Made by a program: the position numbers and the translations under genes. Below are positions 44,414 to 55,391 of a stretch of 64,000 nt of DNA, in pieces. The stretch is from positions 11,020,001-11,084,000 of the forward strand of contig NC_045131.1 in assembly GCF_007655135.1 (NCBI RefSeq), given 5' to 3'. Each line of letters begins with the position of its first letter. Position 1 is the first letter of the stretch. A model generated the notes under the pieces. It saw nothing but the letters and a program-made list of their open reading frames with translations. It was not told the origin of the DNA and made no database searches. Origin of the DNA: Punica granatum (taxonomy: Eukaryota; Streptophyta; Magnoliopsida; Myrtales; Lythraceae).

Positions 44414-45224
44414 CTTGAGTTTGGCTCAGAATTTGGTGATCTTGAGAGATCGTGGATTGTCTATTGTCTACTTGAGTGTATTGTCTACTTTATGTTGTTG
44501 AATTGAGGATAAGTAGAGTTGAGTGGCGTTGAGTTAAAAATTTTTTTTGAATCCAAACAAGGCTCACTTTGTTTTTGGGAGTTCTTAATTATTATTCTTT
44601 TAGAATGCTTGTCTCGAAGGTTTTGGGCACAACACATCAATAAAACGTATTGTTGTCATTTTACAGAGAGGATGCTGATCACTATTGGATCATTTTCATT
44701 GAATGTGAAACATATGTTTTTGGCTTAGTAAAATTACTCGGCATGCGATAAGTGCGCACTGAAATGAACTACATACATGCTCTGATAAGATAAGTAATGT
44801 TGTTAACAGACACGATAAACTCCATCATTCTTGAAGTTCAGATTACTTCAAAAGGATATACAAAAGGATATACAGCTCATTTGCATTATTGTGATGAGGC
44901 CATAACAAAAGGATATACAGCTCATTTGCATTATTCTCACCCAACTTGATTAAGAAAGCCCTTGCATACGACTTAATGCGAAGAGTTTCACATTTGTCTC
45001 AGAATTTTGTGCGCAGCTTCTTGGTCTGTTTCGGGTCAGTACGGGCAGCATATATAAGACTCATGAACCCAAAAAGTACGCTGCAAAATCACAATATTCT
45101 TTATTTCGTTGTGCCCTTTCACACGCATGGATTTTCAGAGAAACCAATTCCAAATGCTAAGGCAGGAAAAAAGGGGAAGAGACCACATGAACTCCAGCAG
45201 AAGAAACTAAAAAGAAATGCTCAT
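44414..45224. other. Convergent C/B 3' spacer (P17-P18)
   Basis: Matches 56,139-57,092, but with an extra block of about 85 bp at about 44,478-44,565 (TGTTGAATTGAGGATAAGT...CCAAACAAGG) resembling a MITE end. A short direct repeat, AAAGGATATACAGCTCATTT, occurs near 44,866 and 44,909. No gene seen. Confidence 0.55.
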
Positions 45225-45801
45225 TTAGGCATAGGCTTCGGGGTTGGCCGTGAGGTATTCCTCAACAACTTTGTAGAGTCCCATGGCCTTGTCCTTGCCC
45301 TGCTTTATATCCTCCTCCTTCAGCTCCAAACCGGCCTTCACATGGTACTCACTCGTCATCTTGCAGACACACCCACCATCGCTGGAAGCTTCGAACTTCA
45401 CCTCGTACACCACCGACTCAATCTTGTCAAAGGCAATGTCACTCTCGATAAAGGTGTACTTGCACACGAGCTTCTCTACATCGATAGAATCTATCCTGTG
45501 CTTCAACCACTTCAAGTGACCACCTGTTGTAGAAGGTAAGAAAATTAAACTACTGTTAATAAACCATGACATAATGTAAAGGAAGTAAAAGAAGAAAGTT
45601 CTTAATATGTTACAAACCATCAGCAAAGTTAGTCTGCTTGATGCTTCCGGCACCACCGTCTCCTTGAATGAATTCGATGCTCTTAATACCCTGAGGGGCT
45701 ATCTTAGGGATGAGGTTGTGAGAGTCGAGGATCAGCGCCCTGAACATCCTGGATGGAGCAATCGCAGTCTTGAACTCCTGAGTGAAGCAAGTGACGGCCA
45801 T
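45225..45801 (-). CDS. P18: PR-10 / Bet v 1-like protein, type B
   Basis: Exon 1 is 45801-45618, the intron 45617-45524 and exon 2 45523-45225; 160 aa, intact. The loop context is FIQGDGGAG, with Arg21 in place of Lys (MFRAL), Ser74, Val77, Phe86 (YTFIES) and Leu127. The ending is LTANPEAYA. It is almost identical to P23, its duplicate. The long plus-strand frame 44946-45539 is the complement of this exon plus flank and is not a gene. Confidence 0.93.
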
Positions 45802-45945
45802 TTTTTTTTCCCCGGATTTAGGAAAAGGAAGAAGTGAATGAGATAAATTATATGATGTGGGAGAAGAAGTGCTTGCTGGTGCTCGAGGCTCAGTTAAGTT
45901 TGGAGATCGTGCAGATGATGATGAAGATTGCTTAATTGGTTGGGT

Positions 45946-46013
45946 TTTATATAGTGCAACTTTTTTCCCTTAAAACTTTGGCGTTCTCATTTCATGGCAC
46001 TCCATGATGGACT
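45946..46013 (-). promoter_or_regulatory. Core promoter of P18
   Basis: TATATAAA (45953-45946) and ACTCCATGATGGACT (plus-strand 45999-46013), 46 bp apart; the same arrangement occurs in front of P23. Confidence 0.65.
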
Positions 46014-48114
46014 AGTCAGCAAAGCAATGTCTAAATGGAACCACAGCTCTATTCCAGATGGTCAGAAGGTATTAATTTATCCTAATTCCATTAAGAACGA
46101 CCATCGATTTTCTTTTAACATCAGAAATCTCCATATAATTATTTTATTCGTTAGATCTATTTTAATAAAAAAGAAATCTGGAGAAAATGACAAACAAGAC
46201 ATGTGATAGGCAAAGTAGCTATAGAGTTTCATCATTTGAAATCAGATTTCACGTGCAACTAGTTGTGACTTACATTCGAAGCCGGTAATAGCTATTTGCA
46301 TCATGTAAAACTTCTCGACGCTACTGCTTATCCGTTTCTCATCCGAACAGTGTAATTGTTTGCTTCTTGATTGTTTCTAACCGTTGGTCATTATCTAAAG
46401 TTTATAGCTCCGTTATTTGTTGTGGATTGAGCAAGACTTATCCGAAGGATTAAATTTTCTCATTTTGAGGGGATGGCTTTCGATAGGTTATCATCTTTTC
46501 AAAGCTGAAAAAACGAACATAACTCGAATCATTTCACCTTATTGAGATCAATATGAGCCTATATGTAGATACCAAGAATTGAATTTCTTGGTTCTGAGTG
46601 AAGAACGATCCTATCGATGCTAATAGCAACCCACAATGGACTGCTGAATAATTAAATCATCCCTTTTTATTTTATTCTTCTTCCCTTATACTTCTTCTCA
46701 CGGGTTTGATCCTTCATTCTTCTAGATAAAGTCAAAAATCAACATCCAATTCAGTTTTTTGCGTCTTTCCACATCAGTGTGGATTCACATAGCTAATAAT
46801 CAAAGAAAAAATTTTTCCTTTAAAATGTTGGTGCGGGGTCACCAGGCTTGATGTGTTTTGGATAAGAGTGTACTTGCAATTAGAAGAATTAGAAGAAAAT
46901 GACAAGCTAGACGCATTCTGTTAGACAAAGATGGTGTGAAGTTTCATCGTTTTGTACAGCTAACGTACAATTAGTTGTAATCTATATTCAAAGCAGGCCA
47001 CAGCTATCTGCAACTTGTAAAACTTCGCAAAGTTACCGATCCAAAGAAATAAAATAAAATAAAATAAAAACTTGTAAAACTTTAGCTATGTTACTATTTT
47101 TCCAATTTCCACATATATGCTAATAATGTTCCCGGGTCCACTGATTTCGCAGATTAAGCCAGAATAATTATCTGATGGTTTCAATTTTCCCGTTAAGAGG
47201 ATGATGGGTTTCGATAGTTCATCATCATCTCCAATGATGAAAACCAATATAACTTGATATAGACTGGGCCCAGGATTAAGACTTTAGGTCCAAACAGCAC
47301 AGGGCCTGGTCCAACTAAGCCTAATGAGGTTGGGGACAAGCATAGGTCCAACTTAAAACATCTTCATTTGCTGTTTCCTCTTCCTCACTCTACAAAAAAA
47401 TAAAATAATAAATAAATAATGTAGTTCCAGATTTCACCATCCAATCTGGACCCGGAAAGCTTAAAGTTGACAGAAATTTGAACGTAAAGTTCCTTAACCG
47501 CTATATTTGTGACTATTGGCCTATATGTCCAAGTATATATATTAGCAGCTCTAAGCATATCTTTTAGATGAAATGAATGAAACATAAAGTAAGGTATTTT
47601 ATTTGCCACTAGAAATGCTGAGATACAGGGAATGTAATATATTGTTTATTATGACGGGATATGCAACAGATTCGTCATATTAAATCAAGCAGTTGTGTCT
47701 TCCAGTATTAGTCCAGGAATTTTCGTTTTATGGCTCTTTTTTATTGGCCTTACTATGTCAAAATTAAAATTATGACAATGCCCCCAATGTGGAATTGACT
47801 AAAATAGACGTAGGTGGAACACGGTATGTGACGGCTAAGAGCTGATTCATCAGATTGGAGTTGGCCTGCAGAAAAACAAATTGATATCAAGACAACCGGA
47901 TTTCTGTCTTTTTTATTTATTCTACTGAGGAAATATATGATAAATGCTTTTCATACCTTTTATTGGGTTTGTCATTGTCGATCCTTTGTGCTTGAAATTG
48001 GAGCTTATGCATGTTCTTATTGAGATAGATGCTACGTCGAATCCCAATAAAAAAGGAAATGTTAGGACCAGATAATGATTCTGGAGAATTGTTTGCACAT
48101 CAAATAAACCGTGT

Positions 48115-48497
48115 ACGCACCAACATGGTTAGTTCAAGCCAGGGGCGGAGTCATTAAGGCTCTGGGGAGGTTTCATTTGTTGAAGAATTCACATACAGAT
48201 TTGTAAAAATTTCAACTTTTGCCCCTAAAAAAAATCAATGCCCCCCTAAATTATTTTATTACTTGACTTTTGTCTCAAAACTTTTAATTTGCCCCCTCTT
48301 GAATATTATTTCTGGCTCCGCCCCTGGTTCAAGCGGTTAGGCTTCTTCCGCTTAAGCAAGGTCTCTATGAATACATAAAATTCACACTGGGAGAGTCTTA
48401 CTCCTTAGTGGGCCGTCCAGATTTGACCGGATTAGTCGAGCCTCAATTGGATTTCCGGATACCAGGGTTCACATCGAAAAAAATAAATTGTGTAAGT
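48115..48497 (+). repeat. SINE-like element, copy 3, carrying a nested hAT MITE
   Basis: In the duplicate segment the site is empty (near 62,143: CCGTGTGCATCCTGCTATT), so both borders are well placed: left after CCGTGT, right before AAGTCCTGC. Without the nested element the SINE is about 190 bp and contains CTTAGTGGGCCG and GGTTCACATCGAAAAAAAT near its A-rich 3' end. Confidence 0.7.
48140..48326. mobile_element. hAT-type MITE, 187 bp, nested in the SINE
   Basis: Termini CAGGGGCGGAG and CTCCGCCCCTG are inverted repeats typical of hAT elements. A perfect 8-bp duplication GTTCAAGC lies at 48132-48139 and 48327-48334. Non-coding interior with C-rich patches. Confidence 0.88.
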
Positions 48498-48678
48498 CCT
48501 GCTATTAGTATTTGGATTCTCGACACCGTTCACCGAAGTAGGAAAATTAAACAGAAAAAGGAAACTATATGGTCATTGACGGAGAAGCAAAGGATAGTTT
48601 CTATTTGATGATCATCTAGAGAAATGAAGTGGGTCCATGAAAGACCAGAACTACATTGAATGAAGAGTATCACTGATC

Positions 48679-48743
48679 AGTCCATTATGGGGTGCTGCGA
48701 TAGAAATTGCATAGAGACAGTGCAGTGTTTCGCATCTATATAA
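48679..48743 (+). promoter_or_regulatory. Core promoter of P19
   Basis: AGTCCATTATGGGG (48679-48692) and TATATAA (48737-48743), 44 bp apart; the TATA box is about 117 nt before the ATG. Confidence 0.65.
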
Positions 48744-48859
48744 GTCCAAGTAATCTCAGCACCTCGGCATTCATTCGGATCTTAAGCACGAGATCACCGA
48801 TTAGCCTTCTTTTCTAACAAAACTCTTCGGATCCACAACTTTCACTCATAAGAGACAAA

Positions 48860-49436
48860 ATGGCCGTCACCTGCTTCACCCAGGAGTTTACGACTAGGAA
48901 TGCTCCGTCGAGGATGTTCAAGGCACTGATCCTAGACTCTCACAACCTCATCCCCAAAATCGCCCCTCAGGGTATCAAGAGCATCGAGTTTGTTGAGGGA
49001 GACGGCGGCGCTGGAAGCATCAAGCAGACCAACTTTGCCGATGGTTAGTCGCATTTATTTCATTTATCTCCCCTGCTCTTTTGGTGCTTGATTGCTCAAT
49101 TTTAGGAGTGTTCTGATTCAACTGCTCTTTGCAATAGGTGGCCATTTAAAGTGGTTGAAGCACAGGATCGATGCCATTGACGCTGAAAGGCTCGTGTGCA
49201 AGTACACTTTAATTGAGAGCGACATCGTATTTGACAAGATCGAGTCGGTGGTGTATGAGGTGAAGTTCGAAGCTTCAGGTGATGGTGGGTGTGTGTGCAA
49301 GATGACGAGCGAGTACCATGTAAAGGCAGGTGCAGAGCTGAAGGAGGAGGACATCAAGCAGGGCAAGGACAAGGCGATGGGGCTCTACAAAGTAGTTGAG
49401 GAATACCTTCTTGCCAACCCCAAAATCTATGCCTAA
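48860..49436 (+). CDS. P19: PR-10 / Bet v 1-like protein, type D
   Basis: Exon 1 is 48860-49043, the intron 49044-49137 and exon 2 49138-49436; 160 aa, intact. Type D (with P25) has Arg13-Asn14 instead of Pro-Val (TTRNAPSRM), Arg79 in place of Lys, Val92 (DIVFDK), Gly109 (ASGDGG) and Ala127. The loop is GDGGAG and the ending LLANPKIYA. Transcription is plus-strand, away from P18. The same leader and promoter are duplicated in front of P25. Confidence 0.94.
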
Positions 49437-50587
49437 TGAGCATTGCTTTATAGTCTCCTCCGCTTGAGTTCATATTGTGGAATTTATGGTTTTTCTCTCT
49501 TTTTTCCTTTTGCTTTTTCCATTTTTTACTCCCGTGGATCTTCCCGAGATTTGTGACTTATCAAAGAACGAGATATGTGTCAAGGAGCCAACAAAACAAA
49601 GAGTATTGTGATTCAGGCGATCCCCTACCAGAAATGTTATTTACTTGACTATACTGTGAATTGCAAAACATACTGCAAAAATCTCAATGATAATATACTG
49701 AAATTCCAGGACAAGTGATATGGTCTGCGTAAGTTCCTATTTCCTCGTGATCAGTTTCAGATTAGCCAGAGCCCCAAAAGAGAGCTAATCAGTTTCAAGA
49801 TAGGACAATTTTTGATTTGAGCATAATTAATTTACCAACAAATACGCAGCAAGAAAGAAATAATTCTTTCAACTGAACACGAACAGAGATTCAGCCGGCT
49901 GCTGTCATTTTGACTACGCTTTTGTTGGGGAAGTTCTGCCGTTAGAAAGTCTTAAATTTTTAAATTTTGCTTGTTGACTTTATCCTCGGAAGTCACTAGT
50001 CAGAACAAATACAAGAATTAAAAAATAGTTCGAATCAGAATCTACAGAAAACCTCTACCGTCTTTTTCCATTAGATATGTCTGTTTGTATTTTATCCTGA
50101 AAGTGACTTAAGAAGGAATGATTATACTTATGTTTGGACAGGAAGCTCCTGAAAGGGAACACTTGGCGGAGTCAAACTAAAACAATATATGGCATCTGCT
50201 GTCGGATAACTGCCAGATAACAAATATCATTGGGGAGTTTCTCGAATATTTTAAGCAAATTGCTTATCATATCCAAAAAGGTAGTCCTCTTGTGCAAGCA
50301 CTTGTGAGATACCTAATAATATCACGGAAACATATATTTTGCGAAATAATTCTTCAATCTAGAAGATGAAGTAAATAATCGATCTAATTTCAAGATGCCA
50401 AAGAAAAAGATTTAACAATGTTGTAAAGTGACAATATTACGTTTTATTAGCGCGTTTTCCGAATCCTTCATGGCAAGGCCATAATCTGGATGAGAAAAAA
50501 AACTATGAAATGCAAAACAAGAAAATCTGAACACGATAGTAGACAATACAAAGAGTGCCTGTTATGAAGACTTGAGAGCACACTTGT
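49437..50587. other. P19 3' flank and right end of duplicated segment
   Basis: Matches 63,113-64,000. No gene seen. An 83-bp block present in copy 2 (about 63,722-63,808) is absent here. Confidence 0.6.
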
Positions 50588-50656
50588 TTAAGCATAGACC
50601 TCGGGGTAGGCCAGGAGATAATCCTTGACAACCTTGTAGAGTCTCATGGCCTTGTC
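50588..50656 (-). pseudogene. P20: 69-bp remnant of PR-10 exon 2
   Basis: On the minus strand it encodes the last 22 residues of a PR-10 protein up to the stop (K-A-M-R-L-Y-K-V-V-K-D-Y...YA). It breaks at CATGGCCTTGTC, where copia sequence takes over. The remaining exon 2, intron, exon 1 and promoter are missing; sequence right of the copia element (51,818 on) is type B upstream flank, so P20 was a type B gene. Confidence 0.85.
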
Positions 50657-51817
50657 TTGTCGCAACAATTTGTATCAAAGCTAGGAGCTAGATTGGATCC
50701 TGAAGATGTCAGCTGCGAGATTCGAGGTTGAGAAGGTCGATGGATCGAGTGGCAATGGATGATGGCAGATAGAGTTGAACGGAGTGCTAGAAGGAGAAGG
50801 CCTGACTGACTTGGCCTAGACAACGGTGGAAAAGGTGGAGCTTGGGAGAAAGCTCCGGATACTCAACCTGGCATAAAGGATATTCAGTCGGGAGGATCTG
50901 AATGGAGGCCAAATCTCTACAGAATCGTGTGTGTGCATATGGCAGGCAGAGTGAGCAGATGCGATCGAGGAGACGTTTCGGGCTTGCAGAGTTAGTGATC
51001 TCACGGACTACTAAAGTTGGGAATTCGACTTGAACAAAATGTTCAACTTTGGAGGGTGCACCACATGAAAGCTAAGGAAACTTGGCACCTCGAAGAAGTC
51101 GAAGGGTGGTTTGGACTGGAGCGGAGCGATCGTGCTGGACGAGGTGGAGTTCAGTGAGGGCTATGACTGAGTAGGTGAGTTAAGATGGACTGTTGCAATG
51201 CTTGGCTTAATGTAAGTCAAGGTGAAGATTTATTGGAGATTGTCTTGCATTTTGCTCGGATTGCGTAAACTTTAAGCCTCAGAGCCAGAAAGAAATTGGG
51301 GGAAAATATTGTTTTCTATATTTTCGGTAATTTCTTGCAACCTCATAAGAAGAAATATACTAGAAAATATTCTAGGAGAAATATTAGGACATCTCTAGAG
51401 ATTTAGGATATATTCTCTTGTAAATCTATATATAGGGTCTTGTATGAGTTGTGAAAGGTGCCTCGATGCCGCGAAACATTGGGCCTTAAGGGCTGGCAAG
51501 AGAGAGTTTGGAATCATGGGTACGATGATGGTGTGATCTTTTTGAAAAATTCTATGGATTATCTTATTGGAATCTCGATTTAGAGTGAGAAGATGGAGAG
51601 AATTGAGAGATCGGATTAGACTCTTATCGGAATTGAATTTTATAATGGGGTTGGGATTGAGAGACATCTCTAAGGCTGTAATTTCGTTTTTATTGAGCTA
51701 GTGGATTCTCCTGCTCTGTCCATGAACGTTTCCCCATTGAAGATTTTACCATGTATATCCAATGTTCGATTTATTTTTCTGTGTTATTTCATCTCGTGTT
51801 ATTGGCATCTTGTCACA
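50657..51817 (+). mobile_element. Ty1/copia remnant with one LTR
   Basis: Starts with the last few bases of a 5' LTR (TTGTCGCA), then ACAATTTGTATCAAAGC, a decayed tRNA-Met primer-binding site, then ATG at 50706 opening MSAARFEVEKVDGS, a copia Gag N-terminus that soon hits a stop. The interior is otherwise eroded. A 3' LTR of about 600 bp (about 51,218-51,817) contains TATATATAGGGTCTTG and ends TTGTCACA. The 5' LTR and part of P20 were deleted together. Confidence 0.7.
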
Positions 51818-53014
51818 ACAATTCATTTGTTGGATTTAAAAAGATAAAGGGAATCGAGAGACTAGCTATGACCAGGCTTAACTATAACTATGTATATCCC
51901 ATTTGGCTTAATAATAATGATGATAATGATGATGATGATAAATTTCCTAGCAATTATCCCATTTGGCTTAATAATAATAATAATAATAAGTTATAGAAAT
52001 GAATTAAATGTGGCATTCCAGAGTCGTTGAATGAGAGAGACCTCCATTTATAGATTTTGCACAAATGGCAAAGAATGATGAATGTCCTAGCAATTATATA
52101 TTATATATATAGATGTTTGAAAGCTATATTTTCACTTGATTTTAGTTGGTTTATCTTTTGAATTTGACTTTTAGTATCAGCCAAAATAAATCTACACAAC
52201 TGAAATATCAAATCGATTTACACACCGAAAAAATATCAAATCGATTTCACTTGGAAATATCCTTTAAATGGTTTGATTATGAAAATATTGTTTTATCTTT
52301 TAAACACTTGCATGAAAGTATTTTTATCTATTGAATTACTAAATTCTTTTGGCCTGAGATATTGTTTTATGAAAACATTAGGCAAACGCTTCCGCGCTAC
52401 GCATGGGCAAAAAAAAAACAGAGAAATGATTAGTAAAAAAAGGACAACAAGAAGGGGCATAGGTGAGAAAAATACAAAGAGTCGGAGGTAGAGAGAAAGT
52501 GAAAGAGTGGACTTGGAAGTTATTTGATAGAATTATTAAATTATGAAAAATATAGTGATTGTAATTAATTAGATGAATATATTATGGGTATTTGGGGAAA
52601 TAAAAAGTGACACCAGCAAGGAATGTTTTGGCTTGTATAGATTAATCGACCAGACCATTGAATTAATTTGGTGTAAAATTTGGGAAAGTACCTTATGGGC
52701 CCCTAAACTATGGAGGCAGGGCACTTTTGCCCCGAAGCTAATTTTTCAGCACATTTGCCCCCTCAACTATTGTGAAAGGAAAATCCACACCCCACCGTTA
52801 GAATTTCCGTTAAACTTAACGGGGAAGCCACAAGACCCGCATGTGATCCCAATAAAAAAAATTTAAAAACGAAAAAATGATAATCAATTTTAAAGAAAAA
52901 AAATATATTAAAAAAAGTCGGCGCACTCTACGTTGCTTACTTCCCACCGTACACCACCACGAGGTCACACGAGGAAATAACAGTCGCTGGCGACCCCGGT
53001 GGTGGCTGGCAGTC

Positions 53015-53049
<35 letters not shown>

Positions 53050-53236
53050 AGATCTGAGCTTGAGCTCCTGCAAACTCCTTAAAGTTCATCCGTGGCCTCA
53101 CCCAAATTCTTACAGATTGATTGAACAGAGCTTCAAGAATCATAACGAAAATTTTGAGTTTGCAGCTGATCACACTCGAAAATCAATGTTTGAAATTGGG
53201 CGTGGCAGAAAATAACTCTAATCTTTTCACCATATT
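51818..53236. other. Intergenic DNA between P20 remnant and duplicated copy 2
   Basis: Type B upstream flank to about 51,895, then a 60-bp direct repeat with TATCCCATTTGGCTTAATAA (from about 51,896 and 51,956) and (AAT)n/(GAT)n tracts. About 52,680-52,870 is a repeat-like block (ACCTTATGGGCCCCTAAAC...) and 53,019-53,047 an (AG)n tract. No gene recognised; the 52,877-53,215 frame has no family features. Confidence 0.45.
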
Positions 53237-53865
53237 GATGACGATGATTGATTTCCTGTCAGCTTATGTTATTGAGATGCTGCTGCCCTATTCAAAAGAT
53301 TGAGGAGTGAAATGTATTGTGCAGTACCATGGGATATGCATTGAAATCGCCCCATAAAATGATCCAAGTTTGTAATGTGATCCATTCCTCTAGCACATCC
53401 ATCCATCCGGGTTCATTAATATGGACTTCCCTCGCGTTAAACTATGCACCTGTTTTTGTATTTTGACAGATATCATCATATCATATCACCTGAACTGATG
53501 GCAAGAGAATGGAGAAGTGCATAAACCGAGGATTCAAATAACTTGTCTCATCTAAAAAAATTCGATTTTTATTTATGCTTCCATGGGAACAGAAAGGTTC
53601 ATAAACAGAAATCCGAGGTAACACTTGGATACGTGTATAATTTACATGCCAGCACTTGGACAGTAAATATTAGAAATGCCTGGTTCTTTGGAGCAGTATT
53701 AGGATGGAGTGGTGCAGAGATCAAGATATTTTCTTATTTCACTGGCTCTTCCAGACATTTATGTTGAGTACAAAATATCGAAAATGTCCAAACTGGGGAT
53801 AAGAAACACTAGAGGAAAAAACCACACCACGAATTTGAGCAACGAAAAGCTAGAAAAATGCCTTT

Positions 53866-54439
53866 TTAGGCATAAGCTTCGGGATTTGCGACAAGGTATT
53901 CCTCGACAACCTTGTAGAGTCCCATTGCCTTGTCCTTGCCCTGCTTAATGTCCTCCTCCTTCAGCTGCACTCCTGCCTTGACATGGTACTCGCTCGTCAT
54001 TTTGCAGACACACCCACCATCACTAGAAGCTTCGAACTTCACCTCGTACACCACCGACTCAATCTTGTCGAATGCGATGTCACTCTCGATCAGAGTGTAA
54101 TTGCATACAAGCTTCTCTGCATCAACTGCGTTGATCCTGTGCTTCAGCCACTTCAAGTGTCCACCTGTCATGAAACATGGTAACAATATGAGAATACTTG
54201 CACCGATTGGGCAAGTCAGGTAGTAAGAAGCATATAGAAGGTAATTGCTACTAACCATCGGCAAAGTTGGTTTGCTTGATGCTACCAGCAGCACCATCTC
54301 CCTCCACAAACTCGATGCTCTTGATACCCTGAGGGGCAATTCTCGGGATGAGGTTGTGAGAGTCTAGGATCAGTGCCTTGAACATCCTAGATGGAGCAAC
54401 AGGGGTCGTGAACTCTTGGGTAAAACAAGTGACGGCCAT
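53866..54439 (-). CDS. P21: PR-10 / Bet v 1-like protein, type A
   Basis: Exon 1 is 54439-54256, the intron 54255-54165 and exon 2 54164-53866; 160 aa, intact. It differs from P16 only at Val3 (Ile in P16), Lys104 (Met in P16) and Gln128 in place of Glu. It shares Arg33, Asn73 and Asn83 with P16. The ending is LVANPEAYA. It heads the only triad in the window in which all three genes are intact. Confidence 0.94.
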
Positions 54440-54551
54440 ATCTCCCGCTAGGTGGAACAAGAAGAATTTGTTAATATATCGGGAAGAAAGAAAGGATGTG
54501 TTCGTTCTAGGAAAGGGCTTGAGTTGTGAAATGATGCATAAAGTTCGGTTG

Positions 54552-54631
54552 TATATATAAGGCTCTGCCTGATGCTTGAATGTCATCCTCTTTTCAGATG
54601 ATTGAAGTCTCATAGCTGCCCATTGTGGACT
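54552..54631 (-). promoter_or_regulatory. Core promoter of P21
   Basis: TATATATA (54559-54552) and GCCCATTGTGGACT (plus-strand 54618-54631), as in P16 but with TGCCC where P16 has TGTCC. Confidence 0.6.
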
Positions 54632-55213
54632 TTGCCATGTGGATGACGGCTTTGAAGATTCCATCCAGGTGTCCCACTTTGCCATTTTCTTGAAAGTTTA
54701 TATACTTATTTAAATTTTATATTTCATCGGCTAAATTTTGGGCTGACAATAAGAATTAAAATTAATGTTTCATCTTCCTATTGAAAATAAATAAATAATA
54801 ATGTTTCATCTTAAGGGTCCGGATGATATTTATCTTGGTTGCTCATGTATAACATTGATCAAGCAAGACGATCAAATGCGAACCTTCTCTGTACATATTA
54901 TATCACAAAGTTTGTCTATATTCTGAGACAATAATTTTTTTTGTCTATACCTATATCTTTTTTTCTGCATAGTACGGGCACACATTATTTTGTAATAATT
55001 TTTAATTAGATCAGTCCACTTGGAAAGCGATAATAAAAAAAAATTTATATGGCGATAGGCCGAATATGTATGTGTAATAAATTAATTGAGTCCAAGATGG
55101 AGTTCTTTGCACCTAAATATTTATCGACCATTGACAGTAAGGATCAGCAGATATCTTAATTATGAACATCTAGAAATATAGGAACACAGCTGACGAAGGA
55201 AGAAAATCATATA
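54632..55213. other. Divergent A/C spacer (P21-P22)
   Basis: Close match to 42,938-43,517. No gene seen. Confidence 0.55.
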
Positions 55214-55287
55214 AGTCAATTGTGGAGAGCTATGAAATCATTGAAGCTGAAGCAGAAAAGATTAAAAGCTAATTTTTTCTATTAAAA
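55214..55287 (+). promoter_or_regulatory. Putative promoter of P22
   Basis: The type C box AGTCAATTGTGGAG (55214-55227) and a poor TATA substitute ATTAAAA (55281-55287). Decayed relatives P8 and P11 have better TATA boxes at this place, so P22 may be weakly expressed. Confidence 0.45.
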
Positions 55288-55391
55288 CCAGTGTGATCTT
55301 CACCATCTGCATAAAAACTTGCACTGAAGCAATAACCTCATATATTTTCACAAACATAAAAAATCGCCTCTTCATCTGATTCGTGATGAAA

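Larger units (their letters stand above)
46014..48678. other. Spacer between P18 and P19 with a deletion scar
   Basis: Homologous to 57,881-62,330 but lacking the P24 counterpart; the join is at about 47,681-47,688. At 46,861-46,878 an 18-nt match to antisense PR-10 exon 2 (GATAAGAGTGTACTTGCA) stands alone. A (TAAAA)n patch is near 47,045. No complete gene. Confidence 0.6.
41545..50242. repeat. Segmental duplication, copy 1
   Basis: This stretch (P16, P17, P18, P19 and spacers) matches 53,237-64,000 (P21, P22, P23, P24, P25) in the same order and orientation. The right edge of copy 2 leaves the window, so the true end is unknown. Differences include loss of a P24 counterpart, a SINE plus hAT insertion at 48.1-48.5 kb and small MITE indels. 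Confidence 0.85.

Noticed and set aside
44946..45539. A 197-codon plus-strand open frame (and its copy at 56874-57407)
   Set aside because: Its second half is the antisense of P18 or P23 exon 2 and its first half is 3' flank. It is long only by chance.
52877..53215. 112-codon frame near an (AG)n tract
   Set aside because: Composition follows the microsatellite, there is no start context or similarity, and it is absent from the duplicated copy.
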